Source: Afipia sp.
GTDB lineage: Bacteria; Pseudomonadota; Alphaproteobacteria; Rhizobiales; Xanthobacteraceae
DNA length: 8,614 nucleotides
Assembly (NCBI GenBank): GCA_020056155.1
Contig: JAGVII010000780.1
Coordinates: 1-8,614 of the forward strand
Direction: 5' to 3'
The translations under genes and the position numbers were made by a program. Shown piece after piece: positions 1-6,107 of the stretch. Under the pieces are notes generated by a model, which was given only the letters and a program-made list of their open reading frames with translations, was not told where the DNA came from and made no database searches. Numbering within the stretch: the stretch's first letter is position 1; every line of letters begins with the position of its first letter.

Positions 1-106
1 CCCTGTACTGAACCGTTGAATTGAAATGCCCCCGCACGTCGATCTGAACCGGCAGGGCACGCTGGCATGCGTTGTATGATAATGTCAATAATTCATCATA
101 CCACAT
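1..106 (-). CDS. Possible 5' end of a leftward gene, cut by the window edge
   Basis: Reading leftward from an ATG at 106-104, the frame stays open to the window edge and begins MWYDELLTLSYNACQRAL, followed by a mixed hydrophobic/charged stretch that looks protein-like. The frame is also open upstream to a stop near 206-204, with other in-frame ATGs at 124-122 and 169-167. None of these starts has a good Shine-Dalgarno sequence. The other two leftward frames are also open over the last ~65 bases, including one from an ATG at 68-66, so the frame cannot be fixed. All three rightward frames hit stops within the first ~22 bases, so no gene enters rightward from the left edge. No family is recognised. 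The AT-rich part (74-101) may be regulatory instead of coding. Confidence 0.3.
   Translation of the reverse strand, partial: MWYDELLTLSYNACQRALPVQIDVRGHFNSTVQYR
74..101. promoter_or_regulatory. AT-rich dyad, possible operator
   Basis: Seven-base arms GTATGAT (74-80) and ATCATAC (95-101) are exact inverted copies separated by 14 bases, inside the most AT-rich patch of this GC-rich end. The size and spacing suit a dimeric regulator's site near the start of a leftward gene. TTGACA is present on the minus strand (89-84), but no -10 box sits 16-18 bases beyond it. The segment may instead be the AT-rich first codons of the partial leftward gene. Confidence 0.3.
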
Positions 107-125
107 TTCGCACCGAAACAGCATC

Positions 126-141
126 CGGCAACCAGTTGCCG
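126..141. promoter_or_regulatory. 16-bp palindrome, possible operator
   Basis: CGGCAAC (126-132) and GTTGCCG (135-141) are perfect inverted copies around a 2-base centre. The loop is too short for a good RNA hairpin, so a DNA-binding dimer site is the more natural reading. It lies in the gap downstream of the nitroreductase stop and upstream of the possible leftward gene. Confidence 0.3.
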
Positions 142-237
142 AACCGCGTCGCTGCGGGCGGCCTGACATCGGGCCATCCGTTGAAAATCGTTCAGCGCCC
201 TAACAGATATGAGCGCCCCTGTCAGTTGCCTGCGCGT

Positions 238-915
238 CTAATGGTCGAAACCGACGAACACCGCAGCCTCATCGACAGACTTTCGTTCGGACACGACCGC
301 ATTTGCCGGGAAGCTTTCATCCGGCCAGCCCAGAGCGATGCTTTTCATGATGACCTGATCATCGGCTATTCCGGCGTGCTCACGCACCACCGGTGACTGC
401 ATGATGCCCTGGCTGTTAATCACCGCGCCCAGTCCTCGAGACCAGGCGGCATTGACCAGGGCGGTCGCCACAGCGCCGCAATCGAACGGCGTATCGTCGC
501 TGCCGTCCGGCACGCGGTCATAGGTCACAATCACGCAGACAGGCGCGTCGAACTGCCGGAAGCCGCGCAGCACCCAGTCCTGCCGCTTGTCCTTGTCGTC
601 GCGCTCGATCCCCATGGCGGAAAACAGTTGCTTGGCAACGCCAACCTGCCTGTCGCGGTGCTGACCTGCAAAGGCCTGACCCGTACGAAACTCGCGCGAC
701 TGCGGTACGCCTGCCACCATCCGCTCGGTGTTGCCGGCGCGGATCCGATCCAGCGGTTCGCCGGTGACAACATAGAAATTCCAGGGCTGGGTATTCATCG
801 ACGACGGAGCGCGCATCGCCAAACCGATGATTTCCTCAATCAGCGCCTTCGGGACTGGATCGGGCTTGTAACCGCGGATGCTCCGTCGACCAAGAATAAC
901 GTCATCAAACCGCAT
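238..915 (-). CDS. Nitroreductase family protein (FMN-dependent)
   Basis: A 225-residue protein of the NfsA/NfsB/FMN nitroreductase fold. Members bind FMN and reduce nitro groups, quinones or related electrophiles with NAD(P)H in the cytoplasm, usually as dimers. The N-terminus carries the family FMN-phosphate signature RRSIRGY (residues 10-16). APSSMNTQPW (36-45) matches the second flavin-contact segment. A typical GWPDE motif (196-200) closes the fold. Length is normal. The ATG at 915 is the only start in reach, since no in-frame start lies just upstream; a weak GGGGA lies about 13 bases before it. The gene follows tRNA-Arg on the same strand with a ~107-bp gap. The physiological substrate cannot be read from sequence. 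Family assignment is secure; calling it nfsA or nfsB would be unjustified. Confidence 0.92.
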   Translation of the reverse strand: MRFDDVILGRRSIRGYKPDPVPKALIEEIIGLAMRAPSSMNTQPWNFYVVTGEPLDRIRAGNTERMVAGVPQSREFRTGQAFAGQHRDRQVGVAKQLFSAMGIERDDKDKRQDWVLRGFRQFDAPVCVIVTYDRVPDGSDDTPFDCGAVATALVNAAWSRGLGAVINSQGIMQSPVVREHAGIADDQVIMKSIALGWPDESFPANAVVSERKSVDEAAVFVGFDH

Positions 916-986
916 GTGTATGGATTCCCCGTATGACTGCTGAACTGGCCCGGATATTCGCGGCTTCCCGGCATTCGCGCAAGACG

Positions 987-1014
987 TGAGGTTCGGACAG
1001 CACCTGCCGCCTCA
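987..1014 (-). terminator. Imperfect stem-loop after tRNA-Arg
   Basis: On the minus strand, TGAGG-CGG-CAG pairs with CTG-CCG-CCTCA around a 3-base loop, with a bulged T and a bulged AA. It begins 8 bases past the encoded CCA of the tRNA. No U-tract follows, so it may be a processing or weak termination structure rather than a strong intrinsic terminator. Confidence 0.3.
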
Positions 1015-1022
1015 GAGTTTGT

Positions 1023-1099
1023 TGGCGATCCCGGGAAGACTCGAACTTCCGACCTGCGGTTTAGGAAACCGCCGCTCTATCCGGCTGAGCTACGGGACC
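1023..1099 (-). tRNA. tRNA-Arg (anticodon CCU)
   Basis: The minus strand folds into a complete cloverleaf. The acceptor stem is GGTCCCG/CGGGATC (7 bp, one G-U). The D stem is GCTC/GAGC. The anticodon stem is GCGGT/ACCGC around loop TTCCTAA, giving anticodon CCT (plus-strand 1063-1065). The T stem is GGAAG/CTTCC with loop TTCGAGT. Discriminator G and an encoded CCA end at 1023. The anticodon reads the AGG arginine codon, rare in GC-rich genomes. No integrase or duplicated 3' end is visible next to it, so there is no sign that it is an occupied attachment site here. Confidence 0.97.
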
Positions 1100-1108
1100 G
1101 GTCTGGAG

Positions 1109-1131
1109 TCCTGCCGCGATGAAAGGCAGGA
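1109..1131. terminator. Stem-loop between DUF1365 gene and tRNA-Arg
   Basis: TCCTGCC (1109-1115) and GGCAGGA (1125-1131) form a 7-bp stem with a 9-base loop. It lies about 85 bases past the stop of the leftward DUF1365 gene and just ahead of the tRNA 5' end. It could end the oxidoreductase-DUF1365 transcript, but there is no T-run on the minus strand. Confidence 0.3.
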
Positions 1132-1216
1132 GTGCTTGAAACGTCGCAACTCCATACCAGAGACGGCGCGCGACCGCTACCCCGGCGCTCAATGCGTCGC
1201 GAGGCATTTCAAGAGG

Positions 1217-2002
1217 TCAGACTACATCAGCACTGGACACGACGGTCGCCAGGCGGCGGGGCGCGGAAACATGCCGGCGAAGGCGAAACCCCTTCAAGAT
1301 CATCCGCAGAGCATGCCAGTGGATCGCTGCGATCACCCTGACAGTCATCAGGGGATGGCTGACCATCAGACGCAGGAGGGATTTATCGTCCAGCGCCTGC
1401 TTCGAACCGGCCAGCGAAGCAAGGATAAGCGGCCCCTTCTGGTCGTCGCCCCGAACCGTTACCGAGACCGTCTCGGCCGGCAGATCAACCCGGAAGGAAT
1501 AATGCATATCCATGTCGAGAAACGGCGAGACGAAGAATGCTTTCGCACATCGCTGCTCGACGCGACCGCAGTCCGCTGGCTTGCATGGAATGATATAGCT
1601 ATGGCGCTCGCCGAAGGTATTGTGAACTTCGTAGATAATCACGGCGAGCGATCCGTCAGACCGGTAACAAAAGTAAACGCTCAAGGGATTGAAGCCGTAG
1701 CCGAGAATCCGCGGCATGCAGAGCAGATCAATCCGGCCTATTTCAGATGAGATTCCCTCCCGCTGAAGCAGTTCCCTGATCTGAACGCCAAGCGGCACAC
1801 GGCTGCCGTTCCCGTGATCGGCGTCATGAAAGCTCGTAAGATTGAATCTGTTGTGAGAGAAGAATCTCAGCTTCCCGGCGATTGTACTCACCTCTTCCAG
1901 ATCGACCAGCATCCAGAACACACCATAGCGCAGCTTGTGAGCATGCGGACGTATCCGGTGGTGGAATACACTTCCAACATAGAGGCTGGACCGGATGGTC
2001 AT
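1217..2002 (-). CDS. DUF1365 family protein
   Basis: A 261-residue protein matching the DUF1365 family, whose biochemical role is not established. Conserved segments are visible: SLYVGSVFHHR (6-16), where the fold begins; GYGFNPLSVYFC (101-112), the family hallmark; YEVHNTFGERHSY (124-136); and KAFFVSPFLDMD (154-165). The C-terminal part (about 216-238) is a hydrophobic/basic helix that could lie on a membrane. Its ATG overlaps the TGA of the upstream oxidoreductase in an ATGA (1999-2002), so translation is probably coupled. I chose this start because the open frame continues upstream only as antisense-like sequence inside the oxidoreductase gene, while family similarity begins at MTIRSSLYVG. 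DUF1365 proteins are recurrent partners of FAD oxidoreductases and CFA-like methyltransferases, which suggests a role in acyl-chain modification; that role is inference. Confidence 0.9.
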   Translation of the reverse strand: MTIRSSLYVGSVFHHRIRPHAHKLRYGVFWMLVDLEEVSTIAGKLRFFSHNRFNLTSFHDADHGNGSRVPLGVQIRELLQREGISSEIGRIDLLCMPRILGYGFNPLSVYFCYRSDGSLAVIIYEVHNTFGERHSYIIPCKPADCGRVEQRCAKAFFVSPFLDMDMHYSFRVDLPAETVSVTVRGDDQKGPLILASLAGSKQALDDKSLLRLMVSHPLMTVRVIAAIHWHALRMILKGFRLRRHVSAPRRLATVVSSADVV

Positions 2003-3345
2003 GCGGTGATCCCGGCCTGATGCCGTGCCGCCGGTGAAATAAAGATTCGTCCCGACTCCTTCTCGACGTTCCATGGCCGGCGCACGCCGCCCAACGCCTC
2101 GGCCACGGCCAACCCGGACTGCAGCGCGTCCTCGTGAAACCCTGCCCCAAAATAGCTTCCGCAGAACCAGGTCTTGCGGCGCCCCTGTAACGACCAGAGC
2201 TTCTGCTGCGCGCCGATGGCGTTTGAATCGAACAGCGGATGTTCGTAACTCTCGCTGTGCCAGACCTCGCGGGGCTCGCGCACGGGATTGAGAGTCACGA
2301 ACCATTGCTCGCGGGTCGGAATGTTCTGCAGCGCGTTCATCCAGTAGGTAACCATCGGACTCTCGAGGCCATCGTGACCTGCGCGGCCGATGTAATTCCA
2401 GCTCGCCCATGCTGCCCTGCGCTTTGGCATCAGCGCCTGATCGGAATGCAGAACGGCGCGATTGACGCTGTAGCGGAAACAGCCAAGCAACGCTTGCTCC
2501 CGCTCGTCGGCATCGGACAAAATCGACAATGCCTGGTCGGCATGGGCTGCAATGACAATGTCATCGAAGCTGGCGGTGTTCCCATCGCGATCCCGCACGT
2601 CGACCTGCTCACCACGCCGCGTGATCGACTGTACGCCGGTCGACAGGCGGATTCGGTCGGCGTAACGCCTGGTCAGCGCCTCGACATACACGCGGCTGCC
2701 GCCAATGACCGTTCGCCATTGCGGTCTGTTGCGGATTTTCAGCAGTCCGTGATTGTCATGAAACCGGATGAATGATGCCGCCGGATAGCCGAGAATGCTG
2801 CGAGCCGGTGCGGACCATATCGCGCCCGCCATCGGCAGCAGATGATCGTTCCGGAACGCGGCGCCATAGCGGCCAGCGTCAAGATAGTCGCCAAGCGTCG
2901 TATGAATGCCGTCGAGCAAGACGAGGTCGCGCGGCGCTTCACGGTAAAACCGCTGGAGATCGTTCAGCATGGACCAGAAGCGCGGCCGCAGGACATTTCT
3001 CGGCTGGGCAAACAAGCCCGCGAGCTTACCCCCGGAATATTCCAGATTGCCCTCAGCGAGAGACACCGCGAACGACATTTCGGAGACTTGGGTCGGGACA
3101 TCCAGATAATCGAACAGGGCCGTGAGGTTTGGATATGTCATTTCATTATAGACAATGAATCCGGTGTCGATCGCGACATCGCCCGCCGTGCCTGGCGCCA
3201 TGACGGTATTTGAGTGACCGCCGACACGGGGGGCCTGCTCGTACACGGTCACGTCATGGCTCTCACTGAGCAGCCATGCCGCCGACAGTCCCGCGATCCC
3301 CGTCCCCACGACGGCGATCCTCTTTCTGCTATGTTCGTATTCCAT
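1999..3345 (-). CDS. FAD/NAD(P)-binding oxidoreductase (amine-oxidase-like)
   Basis: A 448-residue flavoprotein of the amine oxidase/phytoene-desaturase-like superfamily. The N-terminal Rossmann segment AVVGTGIAGLSAAWLL (11-26) carries GxGxxG. It is followed by the beta-2 acidic residue (E36) and the downstream RVGGHS motif (40-45). The C-terminal flavin-closing motif CGSYFGAGFHEDALQSG is typical of the subgroup found beside DUF1365 and CFA genes. A good Shine-Dalgarno GGAAG lies at 3359-3355, 9 bases from the ATG. It is the first gene of a leftward two-gene operon coupled to DUF1365. By context it probably oxidises or desaturates a lipid acyl chain or another hydrophobic substrate, but no substrate can be read from the sequence. 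Names such as protoporphyrinogen or amine oxidase would be over-interpretation. Confidence 0.92.
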   Translation of the reverse strand: MEYEHSRKRIAVVGTGIAGLSAAWLLSESHDVTVYEQAPRVGGHSNTVMAPGTAGDVAIDTGFIVYNEMTYPNLTALFDYLDVPTQVSEMSFAVSLAEGNLEYSGGKLAGLFAQPRNVLRPRFWSMLNDLQRFYREAPRDLVLLDGIHTTLGDYLDAGRYGAAFRNDHLLPMAGAIWSAPARSILGYPAASFIRFHDNHGLLKIRNRPQWRTVIGGSRVYVEALTRRYADRIRLSTGVQSITRRGEQVDVRDRDGNTASFDDIVIAAHADQALSILSDADEREQALLGCFRYSVNRAVLHSDQALMPKRRAAWASWNYIGRAGHDGLESPMVTYWMNALQNIPTREQWFVTLNPVREPREVWHSESYEHPLFDSNAIGAQQKLWSLQGRRKTWFCGSYFGAGFHEDALQSGLAVAEALGGVRRPWNVEKESGRIFISPAARHQAGITA

Positions 3346-3631
3346 CTTGATATTCTTCCGTCCCGTAACCGCAAAACCACGAAACCGGGAGAAATTCGCG
3401 CCGGCGTGAAACCAAACGCGGCGGGGTTCGTATCGTTTGCGTGCAAGCCAACCTGACTAATACGGACCAGACCGGCGCGGGTTTCAGCAGCCGGGCAAAT
3501 GAAGCGGCGCGGAAAGCGGACCCACTTGAGCGGTGTTTGGGCTGCCAGGACTTACTCAAAACCGCAGAAAATCTCGAATCTACAACCCAAAGCGGCCTAA
3601 AACTCAGCCGAACAAGCCGGGATCGTGAGAC
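3346..3631. promoter_or_regulatory. Divergent control region of the lipid module
   Basis: These 286 bp separate the leftward FAD oxidoreductase from the rightward DUF1295 gene and must contain at least the promoters of both arms. No convincing sigma-70 pair is visible. TTGAGC (3526-3531) has only a poor -10 at the right distance. I see no TGATCC (RpoE/ChrR-type -35), no GGAAC (EcfG-type -35) and no TGTACA on either strand. On the minus strand the tetramer GGTT recurs three times at an exact 8-base period (3386-3367), just before the oxidoreductase ribosome-binding site. A short open frame at 3441-3635 has no supporting features and overlaps the DUF1295 start, so I do not call it a gene. Confidence 0.6.
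3367..3386 (-). repeat. Three GGTT half-sites at 8-base period
   Basis: Reading leftward, GGTTTCGT, GGTTTTGC and GGTTACGG follow one another, so GGTT occurs at 3386-3383, 3378-3375 and 3370-3367. A further GGTTTC ends the AT-richer stretch at 3413. The block sits 8 bases upstream of the oxidoreductase Shine-Dalgarno sequence and could be an activator or repressor array. It is short enough to be chance. Confidence 0.25.
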
Positions 3632-4444
3632 ATGACTGCGGTTGAGGCATTCGCTGCTTTGGCGGCGCTGACGGTCTTGCTGTCGTTGACCATGACCTGC
3701 GCCTGGCTGGTCTGGCGGGCGTCCGGGAATTCGGGCTGGGTCGATACGATCTGGACTTTCGGCCTCGGCGCGATCGGCAGCGCCAGCGCGCTTCTGTCCG
3801 GCTGGGGCACGCGTAGAGTTATCGTCGGATCGCTGATCGTCGTCTGGACCCTGCGGCTGGGGTTGCATATTGCGCGCCGCACGGCAGGCATCGTCGATGA
3901 TCCGCGATATGCGGCCTTGGCGAAAGACTGGGGTGACGACGCCTCCCGGCAGATGTTCTGGCTGCTTCAGAAGCAGGCGCTTGTGAGCATACCGCTGGCG
4001 TTCTCAATGTTTCTGGCAGCCTCGAATCCATATCCGGTCCTCAGGGCTCAGGACATTCTTGCAATCATTGTCTTCATTATCGCGATCGGAGGCGAAGCCC
4101 TTGCCGACAGGCAGCTGCGCAACTTTCGTTCAAAGGCAGAGAACAAGGATTCGGTCTGCGATACCGGCCTGTGGAACTGGTCCCGCCATCCGAACTACTT
4201 CTTCGAATGGCTGGGCTGGATCGCCTATCCCCTGTTCGCCATCGACCTGAGCGGCGGCTTCCCATGGGGCTACGCGGCTCTTGCCGGGCCGATCTGCATG
4301 TACTGGCTGCTTGTCCACGTATCCGGCATCCCGCCTCTGGAAGAACACATGCTGAGACGGCACGGCGCGAGGTTTCGCGATTACCAAATGAAGACCTCCG
4401 CCTTCTTCCCGCGTCCCGCGCGCGGGATAAGGACGACATCATGA
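3632..4444 (+). CDS. DUF1295 family membrane protein (steroid 5-alpha-reductase-like)
   Basis: A 270-residue polytopic membrane protein of the DUF1295 family, related to the C-terminal domains of steroid 5-alpha-reductase, sterol reductases and isoprenylcysteine methyltransferases. Hydrophobic segments are seen near residues 5-28, 38-57, 62-80, 115-131, 140-157, 190-206 and 212-231. The signature GLWNWSRHPNYFFEWLGW (179-196) corresponds to the cofactor-binding loop of that superfamily. The tail ends in the usual R-F-R-D-Y-Q-x-K-T-S-A-F-F-P pattern (247-260). It is the first gene of the rightward arm, and its TGA overlaps the ATG of the CFA-like methyltransferase as ATGA (4441-4444). The ribosome-binding site is weak (GTGAGA just before the ATG). 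Family and context suggest NADPH-dependent double-bond reduction on a lipid; this has not been shown for the family. Confidence 0.92.
   Translation: MTAVEAFAALAALTVLLSLTMTCAWLVWRASGNSGWVDTIWTFGLGAIGSASALLSGWGTRRVIVGSLIVVWTLRLGLHIARRTAGIVDDPRYAALAKDWGDDASRQMFWLLQKQALVSIPLAFSMFLAASNPYPVLRAQDILAIIVFIIAIGGEALADRQLRNFRSKAENKDSVCDTGLWNWSRHPNYFFEWLGWIAYPLFAIDLSGGFPWGYAALAGPICMYWLLVHVSGIPPLEEHMLRRHGARFRDYQMKTSAFFPRPARGIRTTS
4414..4427 (+). promoter_or_regulatory. Perfect 14-bp palindrome next to the CFA-like gene's ribosome-binding site
   Basis: TCCCGCGCGCGGGA is fully self-complementary and lies in the last codons of the DUF1295 gene. One base later comes AAGGA (4429-4433), the Shine-Dalgarno of the next gene, 7 bases from its ATG. 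A hairpin between transcripts or within the mRNA could affect translational coupling. The repeated CG also follows simply from the local R-P-A-R codons. Confidence 0.3.
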
Positions 4445-5466
4445 ACTTTGCCCGCGCTGCCATTCGCATCGGAGAAGCCGTGCCATGGCCGGATGCGTTG
4501 AGCCGCACCGTGATTGATCGGCTTGTCGGGCAAACTCGGCGATCGCTGTCCGCCACTGACCATGACAACGCCGGCTTTGCCCGGGGGATGTCTGCGTATC
4601 CCGTGGCGATATGTACGGACGACGCGAACGCCCAGCATTACGAAATTCCCGCCGAATTCTTTGCGCTGATACTGGGGCCGCAGCGAAAATATTCGTGCTG
4701 CCTCTATGAAGACGGCACCCGGTCGCTTGCCGAGGCCGAAGAGAATGCGCTTCGCTGCACGGCAGACCGCGCGATGCTGGGCGACGGGCAACGCATTCTT
4801 GAACTGGGCTGTGGCTGGGGCTCTCTCTCACTCTGGATGGCTCGCAATTATCCCTCGGCGCGCATCGTATCCGTATCGAACTCACATTCGCAGCGTCAAT
4901 ACATCGCCGAACGCGCGCAAAGCGAAGGCCTGTCCAATCTCGAAATCGTCACGGCCGACATGAATGGATTCGTCCCGCCCGGACGGTTCGACCGGGTGGT
5001 CTCCGTCGAGATGTTCGAGCATATGGCCAACTGGCGGCCGCTTCTGGAGCGCGTGAAAGGCGCTCTGAATGACGATGGAAGCCTCTTCCTGCATGTCTTC
5101 AGCCATCGCTCGGCATCGTATCGTTTCGATCGCGCAAATCACGATGATTGGATCGCGCAGCATTTCTTTACCGGCGGCATCATGCCGGGTCATTCGCTGA
5201 TCCGGGAATTTCCCGATGTCTTTTCTGTCGACGCTGAATGGCGCTGGAGCGGAACTCACTATGAGAAAACCGCAAATGACTGGCTCGCCAGTTTCGACAC
5301 CAACAGCGCCGCGATATTCGATATTCTCCGCCGCGTTTATGGATCTGACGCGCGTGTGTGGCAAAGACGCTGGCGACTGTTTTTCCTCGCGACCGCGGGA
5401 TTGTTCGGTCACGCCGGCGGCGAGGAATGGGGCGTCAGCCATTACCGGCTGCGCCCCGCTGCATAG
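4441..5466 (+). CDS. Cyclopropane-fatty-acyl-phospholipid synthase family methyltransferase
   Basis: A 341-residue SAM-dependent methyltransferase of the CFA synthase family. Family members transfer a methyl(ene) group from SAM to double bonds of phospholipid acyl chains, and relatives act in furan fatty acid synthesis. YSCCLYE (84-90) places the active-site cysteine at C86. ELGCGWGSLS (121-130) is the SAM-binding motif I. SVEMFEHM (188-195) supplies the conserved glutamates and histidine. H218 and Y274 align with the active-site His and Tyr of E. coli CFA by pattern. From H218 onward (DDWIAQHFFTGGIMP, THYEKTANDW, GGEEWGVSHY) it resembles plant coclaurine N-methyltransferases more than E. coli CFA. 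It is about 40 residues shorter than E. coli CFA at the N-terminus. AAGGA at 4429-4433 and the ATGA overlap fix the start. The exact product (cyclopropane, methylated or furan acyl chain) is undetermined. Confidence 0.92.
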   Translation: MNFARAAIRIGEAVPWPDALSRTVIDRLVGQTRRSLSATDHDNAGFARGMSAYPVAICTDDANAQHYEIPAEFFALILGPQRKYSCCLYEDGTRSLAEAEENALRCTADRAMLGDGQRILELGCGWGSLSLWMARNYPSARIVSVSNSHSQRQYIAERAQSEGLSNLEIVTADMNGFVPPGRFDRVVSVEMFEHMANWRPLLERVKGALNDDGSLFLHVFSHRSASYRFDRANHDDWIAQHFFTGGIMPGHSLIREFPDVFSVDAEWRWSGTHYEKTANDWLASFDTNSAAIFDILRRVYGSDARVWQRRWRLFFLATAGLFGHAGGEEWGVSHYRLRPAA

Positions 5467-5471
5467 GCCTA
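5464..5471. other. Palindrome TAGGCCTA holding both converging stop codons
   Basis: The 8-base perfect palindrome contains the TAG stop of the rightward CFA-like gene (5464-5466) and, on the other strand, the TAG stop of the leftward DUF2177 gene (5471-5469), with GC between. No hairpin terminator fits between the two genes, so any terminator lies inside the opposing coding sequence. Confidence 0.8.
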
Positions 5472-5891
5472 GCCTGTGCTGCGACCAAGCCAGGACTCGC
5501 CCGCGCGAACCAGCGCACACGCAGCCGTTGCTGCGGCACCTGTCGCGATCGCGCCGTATACAACATCCAGAATAACGATCTGCAGCGACCAGTTGCGAAG
5601 CGTCGCGAAGTTCGTCAGATCGTAGGTCGCATACGCAATGGCACCCAGAAGCATCCCGAGCAGGAAGGCCGTGCCGAGAGAACCGCTGCGCAGGCCGGGC
5701 AACACTGCGAACACTACAATGCCCACGGGATACATCGCGTAAAACGCGATGGCCGGGCCAATGCGAACACTCGGTAAAAGTATGTCGCCAAGCACCGGCT
5801 TGTAGAGAAGCGGTCCCATCATGCTCAGCCATACCGCATCCACGATTCCAAATACGATAAGCGCGCTGATATATCCTGCGACAAAAACCAT
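5469..5891 (-). CDS. DUF2177 family membrane protein
   Basis: A 140-residue membrane protein of the DUF2177 family, whose function is unknown. Four hydrophobic segments are visible at about residues 2-26, 43-63, 74-90 and 101-128. The family pattern V-D-A-V-W-L (17-22) occurs in the first helix and the conserved TYDLTNFATL (89-98) in the third loop. I placed the start at the ATG at 5891-5889 because family members begin right at the first membrane segment; the open frame extends upstream through polar, low-quality sequence up to 6437. The ribosome-binding site is weak. It converges on the CFA-like gene with 2 bp between stops. DUF2177 genes are common neighbours of CFA-like genes, so it is probably a membrane component of the same lipid module, transcribed separately from the region shared with the VOC gene. 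Confidence 0.88.
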   Translation of the reverse strand: MVFVAGYISALIVFGIVDAVWLSMMGPLLYKPVLGDILLPSVRIGPAIAFYAMYPVGIVVFAVLPGLRSGSLGTAFLLGMLLGAIAYATYDLTNFATLRNWSLQIVILDVVYGAIATGAAATAACALVRAGESWLGRSTG

Positions 5892-6107
5892 GGCATTTAC
5901 TTTCGCTGCGAGTATCCTAGATACGGCCGTCACACGATCCGGTTTCGCGCACGCTGGAGGCTGCGAAACCTCCGATTGATGCGACCACCGGCTTGTTCTG
6001 GCGGCGTGCCGTCCCGTGCGCGAGCAGCAACGGGTCAAGACGAACTGCCGCACAAAGTTCCGGAACGCCATGATAGCCACGCCGGCAATAAGAAGAAGGA
6101 TCCTCCG
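5892..6107. promoter_or_regulatory. Divergent intergenic region, DUF2177/VOC
   Basis: These 216 bp separate two divergent starts. AAGAAGGA (6093-6100) is a strong Shine-Dalgarno for the VOC gene, 7 bases from its ATG. A perfect 10-bp palindrome GTTCCGGAAC (6057-6066) lies upstream of it. It contains GGAAC in both directions, but no GTT-type -10 follows at the spacing expected for EcfG promoters. No clear sigma-70 promoter was found for either gene. Confidence 0.45.

Noticed and set aside
67..396. Rightward 109-codon open frame at the left end
   Set aside because: It is largely antisense to the well-supported nitroreductase gene, has no ribosome-binding site and resembles no family.
1023..1099. 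tRNA-Arg as the attachment site of an integrated element
   Set aside because: No integrase, no repeated copy of the tRNA 3' end and no change in gene style nearby.
986..1750. Rightward 254-codon open frame across tRNA-Arg and the DUF1365 gene
   Set aside because: It runs through the opposite strand of a tRNA and of a conserved coding gene; its composition is basic and low-quality.
2003..2410. Upstream extension of the DUF1365 reading frame
   Set aside because: The extension overlaps the oxidoreductase gene in another frame, is Arg-rich, and has no family similarity; the ATGA start at 2002 is far better.
3441..3635. 64-codon open frame in the divergent control region
   Set aside because: It has no Shine-Dalgarno, overlaps the DUF1295 start and has no recognisable features.
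4171..4440. Upstream extension of the CFA-like reading frame
   Set aside because: It overlaps DUF1295 in another frame. The ATG at 4441 has a strong Shine-Dalgarno and family-like N-terminus.
4882..5832. Leftward 316-codon open frame opposite the CFA-like gene and overlapping DUF2177
   Set aside because: It is antisense to a methyltransferase with intact motifs and out of frame with DUF2177; a typical GC-rich shadow frame.
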